Origin: Candidatus Kapaibacterium sp.
GTDB taxonomy: Bacteria > Bacteroidota > Ignavibacteria > Kapaibacteriales > UBA2268
Direction: 5' to 3'
DNA length: 53,988 nt
NCBI GenBank assembly: GCA_023957315.1
Contig: JAMLHE010000005.1
Location: 233,132-287,119, forward strand
The notes below the pieces were generated by a model. That model worked only from the letters and a program-made list of their open reading frames with translations, made no database searches and was not told where the DNA came from. Made by a program: the position numbers and the translations under genes. Shown one piece after another: positions 10,383 through 20,122 of the stretch; positions within the stretch are counted from its first letter, which is position 1; each line of letters opens with the position of its first letter.

Positions 10383-12290
10383 TTAAAGTGCATCTGATGG
10401 CATTCGCCAATCAGCTCTCGGAGATAAATTCACTGAACCTATCTTGATTCCGTCAGGCACAACATTTCTTTTGAACTGATTTTTGTAAAATCTATCAAAA
10501 AAAACTAAATACCATTTTTCAATTTCATCATTTTCGAACAAACCACTAAACGCAATTTCGGCAATAGTCATAATTTTGGTTTTATCAAAACCAAAACGTA
10601 CTGTATAATATATAAAAAAGTCGTGAAGTACGTATGGTCCAATGATTTTTTCGGTTTCTTGTGATAAAGTATTCCCCTCTCCTAAGGGTAATAATTCGGG
10701 TGTGATAGGAGTGTTTATAATATCATTTAAAACTATTTGCAAACTATTTTGAATTATAGAATTGACGTACCAACTGATAATGTATTTCACTAATGTTTTG
10801 GGAATTCCTGAGTTAACATTGTACATGGACATGTGGTCAGCGTTGAAAGTATTCCAACCCAAAGCAATCTCCGACAAATCACCCGTGCCGATTACGATGC
10901 CTTTCATTTTGTTAGCCATATCCATCAAAATCATTGTGCGTTGCCGAGCTTGAGCATTTTCGAAAGTTACATCGTGAACGTTTGCATCATGGCTGATGTC
11001 TTGAAAATGTTGTAAAACAGATGCTTTGATATCAATAATTTTAAGAGTACATTCAAATGATTCGGCAAGCTTGATTGCATTCGATTTGGTCGCTTCAGAT
11101 GTTCCCATTCCGGGCATCGTAATCGCAATGATACCCTTTCGGTCAAGTTCGATTTTATCGAAAGCCATTGCTGTTGCAATCAAAGCCAAAGTGGAATCCA
11201 ATCCGCCCGAAAGACCTATAATCACAGTCTTAGACTTGATTTGCAAAAGTCTTCTCGCCAATGCTGTTGATTGAATCTGCAAAATTTCTTCACAAACATT
11301 TGAACGTTCACCTTCAAATTCGGGTACAAAAGGAGTTGCCGAATAATGCCTAAGTATTGCATCAACATCTCGTTCTTGCCAATCGAAATTGATAGTTCGG
11401 AAATTAATGGTCGCTTGCGAACCTCCATAAGAGTTGTTGCGCTGCCTGTCATGTCGGAGCATTTGCAAATCTATGTCAGCGACGCAATATTCAGTTTCAA
11501 AGCTGAAGCGTTTAGTTTCTGTGAGAATCTTACCGTTTTCAGCTATCATGCAATTGCCTGAAAACAATGTATCGGAAGTAGATTCCCAAGGACCGCATGA
11601 TGAATACACATATGCCGAAATCGTTTTTGCGGAATGATTTTGCACGAGTTCTTTTCTGTATTTATACTTTCCGAGATATTCGTTACTCGCCGAAAGATTG
11701 AACAAAATTTCAGCACCTGCTAAAGCCAAATCGTTGCTTGGTGGAGCAACTGCCCACAAATCTTCGCAAATTTCGATACCAAATCGTAATTTTCCGTCAA
11801 ATGATTCGAAAATTAAGTCAGCTCCGAATGGAATCGCTTCGTTTTCGATAGTAATTCTGTCGCTTACTCGGTCGAATTCAGAACTGAACCAGCGTTCTTC
11901 GTAGTATTCGGCTGAATTGCATATGTAGCTTTTGGGTACGATGCCGAGAATTTTACCGCTTTGGATTACAATAGCACAGTTGAAAAGTTTACCGTTTGAA
12001 CTGAGTGGCGCCCCGATGATAAACACAGTGCTTAATTTTGTTGAAAAATCTTTTAGCGTTGCAATTGATTGCATAGTCAAATTGGAAAGTCTTTCGGAAA
12101 AAAAGAGGTCTGCACATGTATAGGCAGTGACACTTAGCTCGGGGAATAAGATGAAATGTGGCGATAAATACTCAATTTTAGTAATAAAATCCGTCATCAC
12201 AGAACTGTTAAAATCTGGGTCTGCGATTTTTAATTTTGGAGCTACAGAAATGATTCTGCAATATCCCAAATTATTTATATTTTTACTCAT
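10383..12290 (-). CDS. nadE: Glutamine-dependent NAD+ synthetase
   Basis: 635 aa, matching the two-domain glutamine-dependent form. Residues 10-290 are a nitrilase-type glutaminase domain with the triad Glu51 (FPELSV), Lys120 (PKSYI) and Cys175 (GIEICEDLW). The C-terminal half is the synthetase, with the ATP-binding P-loop GLSGGLDSTLAL and the late motif LPLGEGNTLSQETEKIIGPY. The enzyme amidates deamido-NAD to NAD+ using glutamine-derived ammonia and ATP, the last step of NAD synthesis, in the cytosol. It is the first gene of a short minus-strand unit with the response regulator. The ATG at 12290 begins a normal N-terminus. Confidence 0.95.
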   Translation of the reverse strand: MSKNINNLGYCRIISVAPKLKIADPDFNSSVMTDFITKIEYLSPHFILFPELSVTAYTCADLFFSERLSNLTMQSIATLKDFSTKLSTVFIIGAPLSSNGKLFNCAIVIQSGKILGIVPKSYICNSAEYYEERWFSSEFDRVSDRITIENEAIPFGADLIFESFDGKLRFGIEICEDLWAVAPPSNDLALAGAEILFNLSASNEYLGKYKYRKELVQNHSAKTISAYVYSSCGPWESTSDTLFSGNCMIAENGKILTETKRFSFETEYCVADIDLQMLRHDRQRNNSYGGSQATINFRTINFDWQERDVDAILRHYSATPFVPEFEGERSNVCEEILQIQSTALARRLLQIKSKTVIIGLSGGLDSTLALIATAMAFDKIELDRKGIIAITMPGMGTSEATKSNAIKLAESFECTLKIIDIKASVLQHFQDISHDANVHDVTFENAQARQRTMILMDMANKMKGIVIGTGDLSEIALGWNTFNADHMSMYNVNSGIPKTLVKYIISWYVNSIIQNSLQIVLNDIINTPITPELLPLGEGNTLSQETEKIIGPYVLHDFFIYYTVRFGFDKTKIMTIAEIAFSGLFENDEIEKWYLVFFDRFYKNQFKRNVVPDGIKIGSVNLSPRADWRMPSDAL

Positions 12291-12490
12291 AAACTTATAC
12301 TAAAATTTAATGATTTTTTTTCAATTTTCAAAATTTAATGTCATTATATCGACGTATTTCACGAAAAATTAATGAAAATTTGTATTAATTCTTCAAAAAT
12401 CTTCAGAAAAGCTAAAACTACAATCTTTTTATTCATTATTATTATATAATATAACACATTTTTTCTAATAATCACAGAATTATATTTCAA

Positions 12491-12521
12491 TTTGAATGGC
12501 ATTATTATTGTTGTAGATTTC
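12491..12521 (+). promoter_or_regulatory. Bacteroidota-type promoter for the glycan locus
   Basis: TTTG at 12491-12494, a 19-nt spacer, then TAGATTTC at 12514-12521. This matches the known Bacteroidota consensus TTTG-N19-TAnnTTTG except for the last base. Transcription would start about 20 nt before the ATG at 12547. The divergent nadE gene starts at 12290, and the AT-rich gap between them shows no other structure I can identify. Confidence 0.5.
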
Positions 12522-12546
12522 TTCTTAAATATAAAAGAGATTGAAT

Positions 12547-14205
12547 ATGAAAGTGCTTAACATTCTAATATCCGGAACAAGTTTTTGGAATCCGGGAGAT
12601 GACTTTATAAGAGATGGCGTGATTGAAATCCTCAAACGCCTGTATAAGGACAATCATCTCAATTTTATGTTCTACAATTTCAATGAGGACTTTCTGCCAT
12701 ACAGCAAATTCAAAGGCGTCCATAATATGGTCTCCCCCGGCGATGTTGGCAGATTAGCTCCACATTTGGATTTGATTGTCATAGCCGGGTTACCCGTTGG
12801 GAGAGAAATCAAAGACTTATACCTTGAAATTCTCAAGCACAATTTGACGGATAAAGTGATTTTGTTAGCCGCCGGATATGAGAATTTTTATATTGACCGC
12901 CATATTGTCGAATATCCCGAAATTGAAATATTCAAAAGTGCGAAGATTATAACCTCAAGAACGGCAAAGCGACCGCCAATCTTCGACGAACATAATTTGA
13001 ACTTTCATCATATCAACTGCCCGGCGCTACTTTCAGTTCCTGAAGTGAAGAAAATATTGCCCGGCAAAAATATCGAGCATATTGGGATGTCTATCCAAAT
13101 TCCTTATGAAATGGGCATTATTAACCAAGCTACCGGCAAGGAAATGTTTGAGCTGAATATGCAAATAATGCAATCCTTGTACGGAAAATACAAAATCACT
13201 CTCGTGGCGCATCACAAAACGGAATATTTCAGCTTCCTCAACTTTATTAAAAATAGAAATCTCGATATAGATTTAATTTTCAGTTCATTTTATCAAGATT
13301 TACACGACGTTTACCGCGAATTTGATTTAGTGATTTCTACACGTTTGCATGCCTGTTTGTATGGATTAGGTCATGGAATACCAGGAATTGTAATCAACGA
13401 GACAGGCAGACACACTCATTGCCTCGAAGGTTTCATTCATGTTCCTTGGGTGAATAATTTTGAATCATTCGAGCAAGAGTTTGAAAAGATGCTGAGCTTG
13501 GATTTATCGCAAGTAAGCAGAGAAGTTGAGCAATTCAAAATTGATTTGGTCGGTAAATATCTTACTACATTAGCTCCTGTTCTGGATTTGCCCGGAAAAG
13601 TTGCATTGCCATGCAAACCCGAAAATGATAAATTGAACATCGGTTGCGGAAATGATTACAAATCCGGCTTTGTCAATATTGATGGCAATACAAAGTTGGA
13701 GCGGGTTGATTACTTTTTCGATATAAAGCCCAAAAGCCTAAAAGAGCATTTCCAAAGCGAATCATTTTCGTACATTTTAGCACAAGATTTTATAGAGCAT
13801 CATTTTCATTGGGAAGCACTCGAATTGCTTGCGACTTTCCATTACTTGCTCAAAGCTGATGGGTACATTGATTTGCGTTTGCCAAATGTTGAATCCTTGA
13901 TTGATTCCGATATGGATTTGGAGGACAAAATTAAGTGGCTTTATGGCGGGCAGGACATTGGCTCTACGCTTGAAGGCTCCGAAAATGACGAAGGTAGAAA
14001 ATCGCATCCGCAATACTTTTGCCACAAATACGGCTGGACGAGCGATAGCATCGTCAGTGCTTTGGAATCGCTTGCTTATACGAATATCACAGTTACCCGA
14101 AATGGCGTAAACATGCAGGTAACTGCGTATAAAAGCAGTGATTTTGATGTCTCGCTTTTTGATGAAATGATGGCTCAAGGCAACATTAAAAAAAAAACTT
14201 ATTAG
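12547..14205 (+). CDS. Polysaccharide pyruvyltransferase-like / methyltransferase fusion
   Basis: About 552 aa from the ATG at 12547; a TTG two codons earlier is also possible. Residues 1-345 resemble the polysaccharide pyruvyl transferase family: GTSFWNPGDDFIRDG at the start, and a sugar-nucleotide-type region STRLHACLYGLGHGIP with GIVINETGRH near residue 270. From residue 360 there is a class I SAM methyltransferase-like domain with LNIGCGND as motif I and QDFIEHHFHWE further on. A role in decorating a surface glycan is inferred from these domains and from the glycosyltransferase gene that follows. The last codons run through ten consecutive A residues (14188-14197) before a TAG; a -1 slip there would fuse this protein to the next one. 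Confidence 0.78.
   Translation: MKVLNILISGTSFWNPGDDFIRDGVIEILKRLYKDNHLNFMFYNFNEDFLPYSKFKGVHNMVSPGDVGRLAPHLDLIVIAGLPVGREIKDLYLEILKHNLTDKVILLAAGYENFYIDRHIVEYPEIEIFKSAKIITSRTAKRPPIFDEHNLNFHHINCPALLSVPEVKKILPGKNIEHIGMSIQIPYEMGIINQATGKEMFELNMQIMQSLYGKYKITLVAHHKTEYFSFLNFIKNRNLDIDLIFSSFYQDLHDVYREFDLVISTRLHACLYGLGHGIPGIVINETGRHTHCLEGFIHVPWVNNFESFEQEFEKMLSLDLSQVSREVEQFKIDLVGKYLTTLAPVLDLPGKVALPCKPENDKLNIGCGNDYKSGFVNIDGNTKLERVDYFFDIKPKSLKEHFQSESFSYILAQDFIEHHFHWEALELLATFHYLLKADGYIDLRLPNVESLIDSDMDLEDKIKWLYGGQDIGSTLEGSENDEGRKSHPQYFCHKYGWTSDSIVSALESLAYTNITVTRNGVNMQVTAYKSSDFDVSLFDEMMAQGNIKKKTY
14188..14197 (+). other. A10 homopolymer at gene junction (possible slippage site)
   Basis: Ten A residues sit eight bases before the stop of the upstream gene. 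The -1 frame is open from 14190 through to the glycosyltransferase frame, so slippage by the polymerase or ribosome, or an assembly indel here, would join the two reading frames. Confidence 0.5.
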
Positions 14206-14279
14206 TTGAAAGTCCCAAAGTAACGTCGAATATTGACACTGCTTTTGAAAGTAAATATTCTGATACAATAGGCAGTGTA

Positions 14280-17200
14280 TTGATTCTCCGCACGGACTCA
14301 ATCGGTGATGCTGTTATAGCATCCGGAATGTTGGAGTATATCAAATCGCACTACAAAAACCCCGAAATCACAATTCTTTCGCAAAATTATCTGAGCAATT
14401 TCTACGAACAATGCCCATTTGTTGATTCAATTATCACATTTGAAAAAAACCAATTTCTCGAGAATTCCGCTTACAGGGCTGATTTCTTGATTTCATTAGC
14501 CGGACGAGAATATGATTTGATGCTCAATACAGTCTATTCGCGAGATGAAGTTTGCGATACAATTGCAAATTCAATATTAGCGAAACAAAAAATCGCTTTT
14601 GATGGCGACAACTCCAATTTAGAAGAAGAAATCAGGCTGCAAAACAATTCAATTTACAACCGGATTATACAAAGTCCAAATTCAATCATGCCGGAAATCA
14701 AGCGAAATGAGCACTTTTTGCAATCATTGGGAATAAGAGATGCAACTCTTGAGCCATGGATTTGGCTGAGTAAGGAAGACCTGCGATTCAGCGAAGATTT
14801 TGTTGCCAATCTTGACAATCATTCAACCAAAATCGTAGCATTATATGGCTGTGCACAATATTCGATAAAAGATTACCCGCAACTCGCCCAGGTGCTGAAA
14901 TTAGTCAATCTGCGAAATTCATATCATTTCGTTTGCCTTGGCTCCGAAAAAGATTGGCAAAAGCATGAAGAAATTTGCAAAGCCGCAAATGTAAAATATT
15001 CTAATCTTTGCGGTCAAACAACAATTAGACAAGCAGCTGCGATTATTTACAAATCTGTTGCAGCAATCGGCGTGGACACTGCTCACGCACACATCGCGAC
15101 AGCTTTGGGGATTCCAAATTTGGCGATACTTGGCGGCGGTCATTTCGGAAGATTTTATCCCTATGACAGGATGCAAACCGCGATTATCAATGCGCTGGAA
15201 TGTTACCAATGCAATTGGGTTTGCAAATTTGATAAGCCACATTGTTTGACTGACATTCAAGCTGAGGATATTGCAGATGCTTTTTTTGAAATGCAAAAAT
15301 CATCGGATAAGCCACGAATCTATTTGTCCAACGCTTCAAGTTGTGATGATAAAACTAATGCTGAATTACGTTCATTTGCTGAACAGCATTCAATTAACAT
15401 TGTTAAAAAGAGAATTCAATTAAGTGGAATTGCCACAACGGGAAAGCAAAATTTGAAGTTTTCGGTGATTACCCCCACTTTGAATCAAGCAAAATATATT
15501 GAAAAAACCATTCTAAGCGTTTTGGCTCAGGATTATCCGAATTTCGAGCATATCGTTATTGATGGTGGCTCGACGGACGGAACTCAGGAAATATTGCGAA
15601 ACTACCCGCATTTGAAATGGATTTCGGAAAAGGATTCGGGACAGACAAACGCTTTGAACAAGGGTTTGAAAATGGCGAGTGGCGATATCGTCGCTTGGCT
15701 CAATTCCGATGATTATTATTTTGACGGTGTTTTCGCAGAAGTCGCCAAATTTTTCAATAAAAATCCGAACGAGCGCATCGTTCATGGCAATGCAAAACTT
15801 GGAATCGAAGCAGCGAATCAAACGATTGATTTAAAGCATTTTGATTACGATTTTGACGAGATTTTGCAGTATTGGTACGGCGTAACTATGCCTACTCAAC
15901 CGGCAGTATTTTTCAAACGTGAATTGCTTGACGAAAACGGATATTTTGACGAGACTTTGCGATATGCTATGGATTTCGAGTATTGGTGCAGGATTTCTCG
16001 GCGAAATAAATTCAATCACATCAACAAATTTTTCAGCTATTATTTGTTGCACAGTTTATCTAAAAGTGGCGAATCCGGCGATTGGTCGCAGTTTTACCCT
16101 GAATGGCACCAAGTTTATACAAAGTACAAATCCTTCTCGCAAAAGATTCCTCAACAAACGCTTTTGACAATATTCATTCCGTTTTCATCAAAATTTGTAA
16201 CTCAAGATAATATCAAGGATTTGACAAAAGCCGTTTCGCAATTGGGCAATCAGCGTATGAGAGATGCCGAAATTGTGATTTGCACAGATATTGACGACCA
16301 ACTATTGCAAGATTTGCAAAGTATTTCGGCGATTGAAGTGAGGATTATCCAAACAAATGATTTTTCCAAAGATAATTTGCTCAAGCTAATTCTTGAAAAA
16401 AGTTCAGGAATTCTCATTCATTGTCCCGATTACAATTTCGAATACATCGTTGATTGGTACGGGCAATTGGTGCATAAATTCCTCGAATCACCTGATGAAT
16501 ACAATGTGCTATCGGACAAGAACGTAGCCGGCGAATCGCTCTATTTCAGCCGAAATGAGCTATTATTGCCGAATCAACTCGTGAAACGGAGCTTTTTGAA
16601 ACAGCATCTGGGATTGGAATTTGACAAGGCAAAATCTTTAGAAAATGAGGATTCATTAATATTCTCAGTGATTATCCCAACTTATAATCGAATTGACATA
16701 CTCGAAAAATGCCTCGAATCTCTTTCAAAGCAAGACTTCCCTACCGAAAATTTCGAGGTCATTATAGCCGATGACGGCTCGACTGACGACACCGAAATGA
16801 GAGTGAAAAATTTCAAATCGAAGTATAAAATTATTTATCTCAAGCAAGCAAATTCAGGTCCTGCAACTGCGCGGAATAATGCGATTAGACATGCAAGCGG
16901 GAATTATTTGCTAATCTTGAATGATGATGCAATTCTTGAAAAAGATGTTCTCTCCGGGCATTATCGCCATCACAAAACAAACCGAACAAAATTAGCTGTA
17001 ATGGGTACTTTTAATTATCCACAAGCGGAAATGGAAAAGATTTTCACTTATTTGGCAGTGAAATCCGATTTCATTTTTCCCGCTTCAAAGTTGGTCACAG
17101 GTGGCTTATACAACTATCTCTACTTTTGGACGTGCAACATTTCAGTCGAGAGAAGTTTAGTCGATAAAGCAGGAATGTTTGATGAAAACTTCCGCGAACC

Positions 17201-20027
17201 AATGGCAGAAGATATCGAATTAGGGCTGCGTTTGCAAAGATTGGGTTTGAAAGTTCTATTTGACGGAACAATCAAAGCTACTCATTTGCATGATATTAGC
17301 ATTGATATGTTCATCAAACGGCAAAAGATGTGGGGACGCAACCACTACAAATTGCTATTGAAATACCCATCTGCTGCTAACCCTGAAATTTTGGAATTAG
17401 CCTTAGACAACGTTGACATTGTGATTATTCGAAATATCGAAAATGTAATCGCAAACAAAGGCGATGAAATCCAGAGAATTGTAGAATTAATGCGACGCTT
17501 TGAGTTTGAACCATTCATAGAAGGGCGAAATTACAAGTTGAACGGAGTAGTTCTCAGCAAGGAACAATTCGTCGAAGCGATGATTGGATTATTGAGCAAA
17601 GTTAATATTTTTTACTACCAAATGGGAATTTACGAAGAGTACAAGCGGCTGAATCCTGCAATTTTTGAATCAAAAACCGAAATTACAGACTTTAAATATG
17701 AAATAAGTGTAATTATCCCCACTTTTAATCGAATCAACACCCTGAAAAAGTGCATTGACGCATTATCAAAGCAAACTCTATCGAAAAGTAAATATGAGGT
17801 TTTAGTTATAGATGACGGCTCTACTGACGAAACTGAACGCGTGATGTCGGAATTTCAAACGACTTTGAATTTCAAATATATCAGACAAAGCAATGCAGGT
17901 CCGGGTGCAGCTCGCAACAAGGGAATTAAAGCGTCGCAGAGCAAATACGTACTGATAATTAATGATGATACAATCGCAAGTGATAGCCTGTTAGAAGAGC
18001 ATCTGCTCTATCAGCAAAGATTTTCAGGGAAGAAGTTTGCGGTTCTCGGCACATTCGATTATGTGGAATCGGCTATCGAGCATCCATTCACATACTTTTT
18101 ATCGAAATACCCCTTGATTTTTGATTACTCGGTGATGGAAAACGGGAAAGTTTACGGATACAAGCATTTCATTACTTGCAACATCAGCATTGAGCGAAAG
18201 GCACTGCTGGACGCAGGATTATTCGATGAAGATTTCCGAGAACCTATGAGCGAAGATACGGAATTGGGCTATCGTTTGCAAAAAATGGGCTATTCGGTGC
18301 TTTATTCCTCTGAGTTGAAATCAAAACATGACCACACTTTGACGGTTGAAAATTTCCGTAAACGCCAAGTTATGAACGGTAGAAACACAGTGCTATTGAT
18401 TAAAAAACATCCCGAAATTTTGGAGCTCGAACATAAGATATTCGGATTTAGAAGCTTGGGCGAAAAAACAATTTCTCAAGCAAAGGCATATATAGCAGAA
18501 AACATCTCTGTCGAAGCTGAAATTTTACGCGAAGTTCAAAAGGTGGAGCAGTTCAAAATCAAGAATGATGCAGTTATTTTCGAAGGTAAAAAATTAGACT
18601 TGACAACCGAAGATTTGATAAATTATTTCCTGTCGAAGGCTACTGTGCTTCATTTTGTAAATTTTTACAAGGGTTTATTGGAAGGAATAGAAAAATTTCA
18701 AAGCTCAAAATTAATTGAAACTAAGCCCGAACTTGCACCCACTGCAATTGTCGAAAATACAAAATCGAAGAAGATACTTTTCACAATGTTTGGATGGGAC
18801 GAAAGTGGTGGTGGCACAATGTTTCCAAAAGATACAGCAATTGCACTGGCTAATCGCGGATATGACGTTACAGTCTTTTATGCCGGATTGCGACATCCCA
18901 GAAATGAAACCCCATACTTTGTAGAGAGCAAAATTGTTAACGGTGTAAAATTGGTTGGCATATTCAATCGTAAATTTGATTTCATAATTCCGAATGAACC
19001 GCAGTTAGAAGTTCGCGATGAACATATTCTTATGGAATTTGAAAATTTAGTCCGCAGGCTGAAGCCTGATGTTGTGCATTTCCAAAACTTTTTGGGATTG
19101 GGGTTTGCGATAGCTGCTATCCCGCGAAAATATGGCATCAGAGCCATATACACTCCTCATAATTATCATCTCATTGACCCACAGCTTTATATGTTTGGCT
19201 CGAACGGACGAAAATGGGATAACGTAGTTTTTGCAAAAAATTCAGATTTGGTAAGAACATACCCTCATTTAGAAAATGAATATAAGAAGCGAAACAAAAT
19301 TGCAATCGAATTGATAAATGACAATATTGATTTGACGTTGGCTATTTCAGGTAGAGTCAAAGGCATCTTGGTAGAATCGGGTTTGAATTCTAACAAAGTT
19401 ATCGTAGCTCACCAAATACCCAAATTATACAACGGCAAACACGAACAAGGCAAAACGAGAACTTCGGTCCCGGTGAAAATCGGGTATATCGGCTCGCTAA
19501 TACCTCATAAAGGAGTACATATTCTCGCTGATGCAGTTCAATCAATCAATCCTGAAAAAGTTAATATAAAAATTTACGGGACAGGACCCGGCAAATACAT
19601 AGAGCAAATCAAGAAAATTGACCAAAACAAAGTATGTGATTTCAAAGGTGAATACAAACGAGAGAACTTAAGCCAGATAATGTCCGGTCTTGATTTGGCA
19701 GTCATACCAAGCATTTGGGAAGAGGGTGCGGGCTTGGTGATTCTTGAATGCCAATACTACGGAGTACCGGTAATTTGCTCTCGCATTGGCGGAATGCCCG
19801 AATTCATCAATGAAAACGAGAACGGCATGACTTTCCAAGCTGAGAATGTAAGTGATTTGGCAAAAATTCTACAAGATTTAATCAAGTCGCCCGGTAAGAT
19901 TGATTTCATGAAAATGAACACGAATCTTGATAGAAATTTCGAGGATTTCATAGACTTTTTAGAGCAGACCTATTTTGAAATTAGTGCCACTATGAAAAGT
20001 TTTCTTATAAAAGATTTTTTAATCTGA
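14280..20027 (+). CDS. Multidomain glycosyltransferase (GT9, three GT2, GT4)
   Basis: 1,915 aa from a TTG at 14280, the first conventional start in the frame. The true N-terminus is uncertain because the frame is open back to 14190. Domains in order: residues 1-345 are GT9 heptosyltransferase-like (LILRTDSIGDAV, GVDTAHAHIATALG). About 394-600 is a GT2 domain (SVITPTLNQ, DGGSTDGT, NSDDYY). About 620-780 is possibly a decayed GT-A fold. About 797-1040 and 1142-1390 are two related GT2 domains (SVIIPTYNR and SVIIPTFNR, DDGSTD, LNDD and INDD). About 1497-1905 is GT4 (GYIGSLIPHKGV, EEGAGLVILECQYYGVPV). Such a protein could build several linkages of one oligosaccharide in the cytosol. The acceptor and sugars cannot be read from sequence. 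It has no signal peptide or membrane segment. Confidence 0.88.
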   Translation: MILRTDSIGDAVIASGMLEYIKSHYKNPEITILSQNYLSNFYEQCPFVDSIITFEKNQFLENSAYRADFLISLAGREYDLMLNTVYSRDEVCDTIANSILAKQKIAFDGDNSNLEEEIRLQNNSIYNRIIQSPNSIMPEIKRNEHFLQSLGIRDATLEPWIWLSKEDLRFSEDFVANLDNHSTKIVALYGCAQYSIKDYPQLAQVLKLVNLRNSYHFVCLGSEKDWQKHEEICKAANVKYSNLCGQTTIRQAAAIIYKSVAAIGVDTAHAHIATALGIPNLAILGGGHFGRFYPYDRMQTAIINALECYQCNWVCKFDKPHCLTDIQAEDIADAFFEMQKSSDKPRIYLSNASSCDDKTNAELRSFAEQHSINIVKKRIQLSGIATTGKQNLKFSVITPTLNQAKYIEKTILSVLAQDYPNFEHIVIDGGSTDGTQEILRNYPHLKWISEKDSGQTNALNKGLKMASGDIVAWLNSDDYYFDGVFAEVAKFFNKNPNERIVHGNAKLGIEAANQTIDLKHFDYDFDEILQYWYGVTMPTQPAVFFKRELLDENGYFDETLRYAMDFEYWCRISRRNKFNHINKFFSYYLLHSLSKSGESGDWSQFYPEWHQVYTKYKSFSQKIPQQTLLTIFIPFSSKFVTQDNIKDLTKAVSQLGNQRMRDAEIVICTDIDDQLLQDLQSISAIEVRIIQTNDFSKDNLLKLILEKSSGILIHCPDYNFEYIVDWYGQLVHKFLESPDEYNVLSDKNVAGESLYFSRNELLLPNQLVKRSFLKQHLGLEFDKAKSLENEDSLIFSVIIPTYNRIDILEKCLESLSKQDFPTENFEVIIADDGSTDDTEMRVKNFKSKYKIIYLKQANSGPATARNNAIRHASGNYLLILNDDAILEKDVLSGHYRHHKTNRTKLAVMGTFNYPQAEMEKIFTYLAVKSDFIFPASKLVTGGLYNYLYFWTCNISVERSLVDKAGMFDENFREPMAEDIELGLRLQRLGLKVLFDGTIKATHLHDISIDMFIKRQKMWGRNHYKLLLKYPSAANPEILELALDNVDIVIIRNIENVIANKGDEIQRIVELMRRFEFEPFIEGRNYKLNGVVLSKEQFVEAMIGLLSKVNIFYYQMGIYEEYKRLNPAIFESKTEITDFKYEISVIIPTFNRINTLKKCIDALSKQTLSKSKYEVLVIDDGSTDETERVMSEFQTTLNFKYIRQSNAGPGAARNKGIKASQSKYVLIINDDTIASDSLLEEHLLYQQRFSGKKFAVLGTFDYVESAIEHPFTYFLSKYPLIFDYSVMENGKVYGYKHFITCNISIERKALLDAGLFDEDFREPMSEDTELGYRLQKMGYSVLYSSELKSKHDHTLTVENFRKRQVMNGRNTVLLIKKHPEILELEHKIFGFRSLGEKTISQAKAYIAENISVEAEILREVQKVEQFKIKNDAVIFEGKKLDLTTEDLINYFLSKATVLHFVNFYKGLLEGIEKFQSSKLIETKPELAPTAIVENTKSKKILFTMFGWDESGGGTMFPKDTAIALANRGYDVTVFYAGLRHPRNETPYFVESKIVNGVKLVGIFNRKFDFIIPNEPQLEVRDEHILMEFENLVRRLKPDVVHFQNFLGLGFAIAAIPRKYGIRAIYTPHNYHLIDPQLYMFGSNGRKWDNVVFAKNSDLVRTYPHLENEYKKRNKIAIELINDNIDLTLAISGRVKGILVESGLNSNKVIVAHQIPKLYNGKHEQGKTRTSVPVKIGYIGSLIPHKGVHILADAVQSINPEKVNIKIYGTGPGKYIEQIKKIDQNKVCDFKGEYKRENLSQIMSGLDLAVIPSIWEEGAGLVILECQYYGVPVICSRIGGMPEFINENENGMTFQAENVSDLAKILQDLIKSPGKIDFMKMNTNLDRNFEDFIDFLEQTYFEISATMKSFLIKDFLI

Positions 20028-20122
20028 TTTAAGAAAATTGATGGAAACTTACCTTCGTTTAACGATAAATTTCGTATTTTGCATAGTTGAAAGTTTTAAT
20101 TTATAAATTTTTAGGTATCACT

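Noticed and set aside
13777..14301. 174-codon frame opposite the methyltransferase end
   Set aside because: It is a shadow of the plus-strand gene, which has clear domain motifs.
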